A stretch of DNA of 64,000 nucleotides from Apoderus coryli. Taxonomy: Eukaryota > Arthropoda > Insecta > Coleoptera > Attelabidae. This document shows positions 57,494 to 64,000 of this stretch, one piece after another (the first letter of the stretch is position 1; each line of letters begins with the position of its first letter). The translations under genes were made by a program, and so were the position numbers. The notes below the pieces were generated by a model. That model ran no database searches. It was not told the DNA's origin and saw only the letters and a program-made list of their open reading frames with translations. The stretch lies in contig OU452205.1 in assembly GCA_911728435.2 (NCBI GenBank), positions 13,956,260 through 14,020,259 on the forward strand. Reading direction: 5' to 3'.

Positions 57494-58117
57494 TTGACTG
57501 AATACATACAGAAAATTCCAATTGAAAATGATAAGTGTAGAATGTGTTTCGCCAAATCAGAAACAACGGAACATATCCTCTCAGCGTGCAGCAGCTTAGC
57601 GCCCACAGAATATACAAAAAGGCATAATTTAACAGCAGGAATAATTAATCAGGAAATAGCCGTAAAATGCAAACTTATAGAGCAAAAAGAAACATATTTT
57701 CTATACAACCCATTCCCGTTTTTACAAAACGATAATTATAAACTTTATTGGGATTTCCCAATAATCACAGATAGACCTATCGCAAGTAATCGTCCTGACA
57801 TAACCCTGGTAGACCGGAAAAATAAGACTGCTTACTTCGTCGATATTTCTCACCCGGCTCACCACAACCTCCTAAATAAAGAGAAAGAAAAAATAAATAA
57901 GTATCAAGACCTTTGTACGGAATTTAAGAATATTTATAAACTGGACAAGGTACTTACTGTTCCTATTATAATATCAGTGACGGGACTGATTGGGAAAAAG
58001 CTGCCACGCTTTCTGAAACAAATAGACATTGATCAGCGAAACATAACATTGATGCAAAGATCGGTGATCCTTGAGTCATGTAAAATCATGAGAAAAACCC
58101 TAAACTTGCCTGAATAG
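57494..58117 (+). CDS. Open C-terminal part of an R2/R4-group LINE protein: zinc knuckle plus restriction-like endonuclease
   Basis: A 207-codon open frame, 5'-truncated (it opens at TTG; there is no early ATG), ending at TAG. CRMCFAKSETTEHILSAC (residues 15-32) is a C-x2-C-x8-H-x4-C zinc motif. After a linker, NRPDITLVDRKNKTAYFVDI (99-118) has R-P-D then D117, the core of the PD-(D/E)xK-like restriction-like endonuclease that nicks target DNA in early-branching LINEs such as R2 and R4. NKEKEKINKYQDLCTEF and KVLTVPIIISVTGLIGKKLP follow, as in that group. No stop or shift breaks it, unlike nearly every other frame here. The RT is absent: the sequence starts 200 bases after the long-arm transposon. 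Confidence 0.8.
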   Translation: MTEYIQKIPIENDKCRMCFAKSETTEHILSACSSLAPTEYTKRHNLTAGIINQEIAVKCKLIEQKETYFLYNPFPFLQNDNYKLYWDFPIITDRPIASNRPDITLVDRKNKTAYFVDISHPAHHNLLNKEKEKINKYQDLCTEFKNIYKLDKVLTVPIIISVTGLIGKKLPRFLKQIDIDQRNITLMQRSVILESCKIMRKTLNLPE

Positions 58118-58386
58118 AGTATAAAGGCAGCGGATAAAAAGTTGGACATCTGGAAAAAAAAGGAAAAAAGTAAATGAATGATAAATAAATATAAGTTTTA
58201 AATACGTACCTTGATTCCCTCCCCTATTTAAAGAAAAAGTATATACTTATTAATAATATCTGAAGCATACTTAATGAAATCCTAGAAGTACTTACCGTGT
58301 TAAAACAAATCTGTAGTGATTGGTTATCAAACCCCACTGCAGAATTTCTCCTATCTGGAAGAAAGTAGAAGGATGTAAAAAAAAAA

Positions 58387-60110
58387 TAATAATAATAAAG
58401 GCCTTTATTGAGGATACAAAAAACAAAAAAAAATACAAAAAAAAAAACAATTATAAATATAATATAACAAAACCAGTGTGATTTTTTTTCCTTTCTACAC
58501 CTTCCCAAGTTTATATCCGCAAAGGGCGAGATTCAGTGCTGACTACAAAGTAGCCGCCTGTTCAGCTAACCCAAATAACCCTAACCTACCTTAACCTAAT
58601 AACATTAGAAAAACATATAGGACAAATCTTAACTTAATCTAGAATTATAAATATGTACTTCCACATTATACAATAATAATTGAGCAACATCAAATTAGAG
58701 TGATCACACACTCCTTTGGATATTAAATAAATACTTGGATAAATTATTCTTGAACTGCCCAATACTTTTAGATTTCTGGATATCAATTGGCAAATCATTT
58801 ACAAGGCGAGTGACGTTATATGAATATGACCTCTTAAACAATTCTTTGGAATGAGTTGGTGGAGTCAGTGTTCCCTTAAACCTAATGTTAATATTGTGCA
58901 CATCAGTGCGAAGCTTGATTTTGGCGAACAAATATGGAGGCGTTTTGTTATGTAGAACGTTAAAATAAAGACAAGCACTGTGTAAGTGACGGCGATTCTT
59001 CATACTCAACCATCTCACCTCCTCCAGCCTTCCACTTAAGCGATCATACTTTCTTATACCAAATACAAGACGCAGACAACTGTTCTGTAATTTCTGTATT
59101 CTACCACAATCAATACTTGTAAGGCAAGAATTATAGACGGAATCACAAAAATTAAAATGCGATAAAACATGGGATTCACATAAGGCAATTTTTGTTTGTC
59201 TAGTTAAAAGATGGCGATTGTGGTAGATTGACCTCAAATTCATATATGCCTTTCTCAAGCAATGGTTAACATTGCACATGTCAAACGCAGATTTTGGTCC
59301 ATGTATAGTCCCAAGTTTCGAACACAGTCCTTGAATTCAACCACTTTACTTTGAATTTTTATATGATTGGAATGATCTGATAGAAATGTACCCATGTTAC
59401 TCTTATTACCAAACACAATTTAGTAACAATCAATGTTTTTCAGATATAAGCTGTAAGTTGCTGAGATCATTATTAATTTTTTCTATAGCTTGCAAATGCT
59501 CAGAGGTAGTAAACGACATATAAATTTGTGTGTTATCTGCAAAAAAGTGCTGGTAACAATTTTTGACTGAAGAGGGAAATTTTTATACGTACATTAAATA
59601 AAATAAGGGTCCTAAAACTGAGCCTTGAGGAACTCCCTTTAGAATAGTGGCGATATTTGAGAATATATTGTTATATGTAACTGCCTGTTTTCGATCCTGT
59701 AAATAATTACGCAATAGTTCTGAAGCGCCGGGACCCACTCCAAGGTAATGTAATAAAGCCACAAACATTTTATGATCGTGTCAAAAGCCTTGGAGTAGTC
59801 CAGCAAAACAAGAACTGAGATTTTATTTTGATCTATAGCTCTGAATATGTCATCAGTAATTGTGAGCAGGGCGGTACAACAACTGTGGTTTTTCTTAAAT
59901 CCAGATTGGTTAATTGGAAGAATTTTATTTTTATTTAAGTGTACTAGAAGTTGATTTTGTATAACTTTTTCTAGGATCTTTGAAAAAGTAGGTAGAATAC
60001 TGATAGGACGCAAGTGATTAAACGAAGATGGATTTGTTTTTTTAGGAATGGGGATAACCTTGGCAATCTATATGATCTTAAGAAGAATTTTTTGCATGGT
60101 TTCTAGTTTT
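58387..60110 (-). pseudogene. LINE pol relic (Jockey/CR1-like) with mutated catalytic motif
   Basis: On the minus strand from 60110: IPKKTNPSSFNHLRPISILP, NQSGFKKNHSCCTALL, VLLDYSKAFDTI (motif A), LRNYLQDRKQAVTYNN, LKGVPQGSVLGPLFYLMYV (motif B), then HFFADNTQIY where the usual A-D-D is A-D-N, so one catalytic Asp is lost. After two stops, RNLGLYMDQNLRL, AYMNLRSIYHNRHLLTRQTK, NSCLRLVFGIRKYDRLSGRL, and a C-terminal tail ending KSIGQFKNNLSKYLFNIQ (stop at 58704). The 3' end is an AATAAAGGCC/(TTA)n-type tail at 58387-58410. Confidence 0.9.
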
Positions 60111-61077
60111 TTTAAATGATATGGATATGCGGATACCCATCTCAATATCCCATATTGTAGAAGAGGATACACTAATGCAAAATAAGCTAAACGTAGACAG
60201 ACAACTCAGCAATATTTCTAAAGCATGTCGATGGCGCAAAAGTAACACCCAAAAAGAAAAATTACATTTCGCTCGTCTAACTTTATTAAGTAACTACGTT
60301 TCGGCGATGGTTTGGTAATAATAATTCAAAATATGGAATAATTTAAATAAAAAATAGCTGATGTCTACAATAAAAATAAAAAATAAATTTATTTAGGTAT
60401 ATAGCTTGTCACCAAGAGTCTTACGAAAAAGGTAAATGACAAAAAGGTCACATATATAATATTACTTTTACACTTAAATATGCTATTTTGCCTCGGAGCA
60501 ACAGTTTATTACTTTTTTATTCCTTATTTTTGAATAAAGTAGTTAGGTTGTTGGGTTATTTTAGAATGTAATTATTATTACTTTTATAATTATGATAATA
60601 TAATAAATAATAGTGTGTTTTTTAAATTTTAAATATTTGATGAAAACATTAGAATAAGATGAAAATTATTGCGGCGATATCGATAGTTTAACCTTCCGGA
60701 AAGTTTTGGGATAACACAACCGATTTTTTTTTTAACAAAAAAAATTAAATAATTGAAAAAATTATATAATTTATTTTTAAAAAACAGTTAATGATAGGTA
60801 TATAGGGTAGTGTTTATAAACAATACTCGCATATAATCCGAAGTTGTGTTAAAATGATAGATTGGATTGAGTGAGTTCAAAGATTAATGTACACAAATTC
60901 GGGGTGTCTGTATTTCTAATACATGTAGCTGGTATCGAGGTTGAACAAAAACGAGTTTGATTTGCCATATACGCTGACTATCTATTGTGTACATTAATCT
61001 TTGTTTAGGTACACAAATTTTCAAAACAATCGTTAGCTTTCGCAAAATGTCTAACCTACCAGCGACCCTCACGTATA
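60111..61077. other. No gene seen; small foldback at 60878-61003
   Basis: CAAAGATTAATGTACACA (60878-60895) is repeated in perfect inversion at 60986-61003, 90 bases apart. The rest is AT-rich without motif. Confidence 0.6.
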
Positions 61078-61371
61078 TTCAGTGTGTGCACGTAAGCTAG
61101 AAATGACAAAAAGTTTTCGACTTGAAAGTTGACCTTTTGGGGATCAGCACTGCTTGGTCTAAAACTACGAGGTTGGAAAAATCAGCCGATTAATTAATGT
61201 ACAGGGTGTTTTTACGATGAATTTTCAAAAATTATCAAGAACTTTGTTGTTAAGGTGTTCAGAATTAAAAGGTGTGACAGATTATCAATTTTCATTTTGA
61301 TCGGCAACTCTGATATTCTTTATTGTATTTTTTTTTATACACACCAATATAAAACAGTAATAGTATAACGT

Positions 61372-62098
61372 TACTCAAATGTCCTGCTACCAACCATTAC
61401 ACATCGCTCAGCACTATTGGTAATTCTTTGTACGCGTTTTGTATTTCTTGATTTGGAATGGCATAGATAGTAACTCGGATTCTGAGCCGGGCCGGGTAGC
61501 CTAGACGGGATCTCTGTGGAGCAGCTCTGTGGAGCGCGGCTACAAGTTGGATGGGTGACCGTCTGGGGGTTTATTAAAAACGGACCTGGCGGTGGCTCAT
61601 CTAGGTTGTAGAATGAATGTCGCGTGATGGGTGCCGTTTAGTAGGGGGTTCATTATAGACGGTACCTGACCGTGGCCCATCGAGGCGAAGAATGAATGTT
61701 GCGTGGTAGTAGAATGATAGTGAGTGCAGTATGGTCCTGAAAATGCACAATAAGTCTTCAAGGCCATTCGTGCACGCCGGGGGCTTAAGTGCGTACCGAG
61801 GTGTGCGAGTGGAGAACCAGAATGATGTTATAAAAAAAAAAAAAAACTCTGATTCTGCGTTTCGATTCCATGAAATTGTTATTATTAGGTACCCATAGAC
61901 TTTCTGCTTGAGATAGCCCCATAAATAAAAGTCCATTATAGTCAAGTCAAGGCTTCGAGGAGGCCAAATAATTGAGCCATTTCGTCCAATCCACCGTCCA
62001 GGAAATTGCTTATCTAGCCATGCGCGAACGATTCTCGTTGAATGCGCTGGGTGTCCGTCTTGTTGGAAATAAACATTCAGTCTATCATTGAGAGGCAT
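61372..62098 (-). pseudogene. Tc1/mariner (DD41D-spaced) transposase lacking N-terminus, split by a SINE
   Basis: The minus frame opens at 62098: RLNVYFQQDGHPAHSTRIVR (second Asp), WLDKQFPGRWIGRNGS, WPPRSLDLTIMDFYLWGYLK (third Asp, 41 residues after the second), then a frame break before the SINE. Beyond the SINE (below 61485) AIPNQEIQNA and, shifted, RITNSAERCVMVGSRTFE resemble the usual C-terminus. The helix-turn-helix regions and the first Asp block are absent: only about 110 bases separate codon 1 from the inner arm. Confidence 0.85.
61485..61844 (+). mobile_element. SINE with 5S rRNA-derived head
   Basis: The 360-base insert is flanked by a 13-base target duplication with one mismatch: AACTCGGATTCTG (61472-61484) and AACTCTGATTCTG (61845-61857). 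It ends in about 15 A's. Its 5' part contains GCGCGGCTACAAGTTGGATG and GGTGACCGTCTGGGGG, closely matching the box C region of eukaryotic 5S rRNA (G-C-G-C-G-G-T-T-A-G-T-A-C-T-T-G-G-A-T-G-G-G-T-G-A-C-C-G-C-C-T-G-G-G). The preceding GATCTCTGTGGAGCAGC fits the 5S box A area less well. Behind the head an 80-base segment is tandemly duplicated (GAATGAATGTCGCGTG / GAATGAATGTTGCGTG). It is much richer in G+C than its surroundings, so it is probably young. Confidence 0.8.
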
Positions 62099-62460
62099 AC
62101 GGCATGCTATGCAAATGATCTAAGAGACAACATTTCCAAGTAGCTATCTATTTTTCTAATAGATAATAATAAAAATACTTTCGGCTTGTGAAAAATAAAA
62201 ATAAAACAATAAAAAATATCAAAGTTGCCGATCAAAATGAAAATTGATAATCTGTCATAACTTTTAATTCTTAACACCTTTTTTAAATAAACCTTTTTAA
62301 TATTTTTAACAACAAATGTACTTTACTCTTGATAATTTTTGGAAATTCATCGTAAAAACACCCTGTACATTAATTAATCGGACTGATTTTTTCAACTTGG
62401 TAGTTTTAGACCAAGCGGGACTGATTCACAAAAGATCACTCAATCCGTGGACATACTGTA

Positions 62461-63389
62461 GATAATCATCGTAACTTCAGTTAACTATCAAAAAATACTC
62501 CAAACAGATGAGCTCTTTTATTTCCAAAATCACAATAATTGAAAGTATAATACCCAATTATTATATTTATGATGTTTTTTTATAAAATCGAGCCATACCT
62601 ACCTACATGTTTTGAAAACACTACTTACCTGTAGATATAATATGAATCAACGTTAACGTCTTGAATACGTGTCAGTTCCAACAAAAGAATGTATGGCTAT
62701 TAAAGGAAAAAATAAACCCTGATGAAGGGCATTATAAAGGTACTTATATCAAAAACATCCGGAATTAAATCCTTTTATAATAGGCGTCAGATATCATAGT
62801 CCTACCTTCTGAAATATATAGTTGTAAATAAATAAATAAGCTCATGTCAAAGAGAATGTTGTGCTGGTATATTGGTATACATACCTATCCCAGCTGGTTT
62901 TTGAAGTATTATATTATGTAAGTATATCAATAGTATATACGAATTAATGAATAAAAAAACAAAATATCTACTTCTCTCAGTGCAGTGGTGAAAAACGTTT
63001 CCTATAATAATGGTTTTATCTGAATTCGGGAAAAGCTATAGTTCTATGTAAATATTTCAATAATTGTTTTGATGATAATTTTAGGGAGAACCAAACATCA
63101 AAATGTTACTCCATTCAAATTCACAATAACTAACTACAGAAAGAAATTAAGTATTTCAATACCCGGAATTTTACGATATTAAGGACAAGCCGGCAATCTG
63201 TTAGAGTATTATTTACATTTTCAACTATATGGGAAATACTTTTATATTTTGCGCCCCCCCCCCCCCCCCCCCCACAAGAAAATCCTGGGACCGCGCCTGT
63301 TTCCTACGGACTTATTGAATGACCTGTAGTATTGTACTTATTTACTAAGTTAATTAACAGAAGACTATCCCCTCAGACAAAGAAATATA
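62461..63389. other. No gene seen; a 20-base poly(C) tract at 63254-63273
   Basis: AT-rich apart from the C tract and the adjoining CCTGGGACCGCGCCTG. The tract may mark the edge of an unrecognised repeat. Confidence 0.6.
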
Positions 63390-63990
63390 CAAGGGTGTCC
63401 AAGATAAAAATGGCATAGCATTGGAATCTTGGAAACGGTAGGAGTTACAATGTCGCTTAAATTAGAGAAAAGTTGTACAATTTAAACACCTTTTAAATCG
63501 TTGTTTCAAAAGTAAAGTAACTTTAGCCGTTTTCGATAATTTTTGAAAAAACTATTTTTTGCAATTTTCACTTTTATTTATTTCTGACATTATGTTTACA
63601 GATATAAAAAAATTAAAAGCACTTTCTCATTGATACTTTTTGAGGAGAATAAGATACTTGTTACCACAATTACGTGTGATATGCCACCTATTTTTGAATT
63701 CAAAATTGCTTTAAATTTAACAATAAAAAATCCAAGGCCGTATTTAAAAAAATGAAGTTGATGACGGTTTTTCAAAGACGAAACGTCGTAGTGAAAATTT
63801 GTAAACGCTATCTTGTCTCCTCAAAAAGTAACAATAAGAAAGTGCTTTTCTTTTTTTTTTTATATCTGTAAAAATAATGTCAGAAATAACTAAAAACTAA
63901 AATCGCAAAAAATCGTTCTAACTTAACTGACATTGTAACTCCTGCCGTTTCCAAGATGCTATCCCATTCTTATCTTGGACACCCTGTGTA
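63390..63990. mobile_element. 601-bp MITE, near-palindromic
   Basis: Ends TACAAGGGTGTCCAAGATAA (63390) and TTATCTTGGACACCCTGTGT (to 63990 with a final A), flanked by TA. Arms match far inward: GAGTTACAATGTC, TATTTCTGACATTAT, AGATATAAAAAA, AAAGCACTTTCT, and TTTTTGAGGAGA occur in both directions, about 260 bases per arm. No protein. Confidence 0.9.
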
Positions 63991-64000
63991 TAATGTTTTT

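Larger units (their letters stand above)
61078..62460. mobile_element. Nested palindromic / Tc1-mariner element
   Basis: Inner ends GTACAGGGTGTTTTTACGAT (61199) and ATCGTAAAAACACCCTGTAC (to 62370) match for about 150 bases. The similarity continues outward: CTTGGTCTAAAACTAC and ATTAATTAAT on both sides, to Tc1-like tips near CAGTGTGTGCACG (61078) and CGTGGACATACTGTA (to 62460). Either a transposon landed in the centre of a palindromic MITE, or the whole is one element with arms of about 270 bases. The nested reading is preferred because both inner and outer ends look like proper termini. Confidence 0.8.

Noticed and set aside
58224..58508. Phe/Tyr-rich 94-codon minus ORF
   Set aside because: Low-complexity translation of a poly(A)/TAA tract at the LINE 3' end.
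1..64000. CRISPR array, operon, origin or other bacterial system
   Set aside because: No short regularly spaced identical repeats, no Shine-Dalgarno-led gene series; all supported genes are eukaryotic transposon proteins.

Overview
The window is AT-rich eukaryotic DNA and looks like an insect chromosome segment. It has no bacterial gene organisation and no intact cellular gene. It is a dense deposit of decayed transposable elements typical of large, repeat-rich arthropod genomes: mariner, Tc1, pogo and P/THAP9-type DNA transposons, Jockey/CR1-like, RTE-like and R2/R4-like LINEs, and one BEL/Pao fragment. A beetle-like host is plausible but cannot be proved from the sequence. Almost every coding stretch is broken by stops, frameshifts or truncation. 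The clearest exception is a 207-codon open 3' end of a LINE at 57494-58117.

Layout. 0-14 kb: scattered relics (Tc1/mariner pieces, two LINE pieces, a Tigger-like exon, a DD41D transposase 3' end). 14-21 kb: a GC-richer LINE 5' relic, then a 3.5 kb transposon with inverted arms of about 0.5 kb whose left arm was split by a minus-strand LINE, a small palindromic MITE cluster, and copies of a >=320 bp dispersed repeat. 21-28 kb: a P/THAP9-like relic with recognisable THAP exons, a complete-ended 1293 bp mariner, and one copy of a 0.85-0.9 kb repeat whose inverted partner lies 22 kb upstream. 28-38 kb: a pogo-like element with both termini, a DD41D element carrying a small retro-insertion, an RTE-like LINE and a Jockey/CR1-like LINE. 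38-48 kb: a 2.05 kb element that is mostly terminal inverted repeat, a BEL/Pao integrase relic, another LINE and a 1.1 kb mariner-like element. 48-55 kb: gene-poor, with two tandem repeats, strong hairpins and an unrecognised broken ORF. 55-64 kb: a second 2.1 kb long-arm element, the open LINE end, a LINE with a mutated catalytic motif, a mariner-like element invaded by a 5S-rRNA-headed SINE, and a 601 bp MITE at the edge.

The best candidate for something under-described is a group of Tc1/mariner-type elements that end in TACAGGGTG or TACCGGGTG, are flanked by TA, and mostly carry very long arms (about 0.4-0.75 kb each). In several of them the same central part of the transposase, holding the first catalytic Asp, is missing while the N-terminal helix-turn-helix and/or the C-terminal tail remain. 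The second candidate is the 5S-headed SINE at 61485-61844. Nested insertions give a relative chronology at several places (LINE into transposon arm, SINE into transposase, LINE into a repeat whose empty-site copy is also in the window). All family assignments come from reading motifs by eye; no database search was run.
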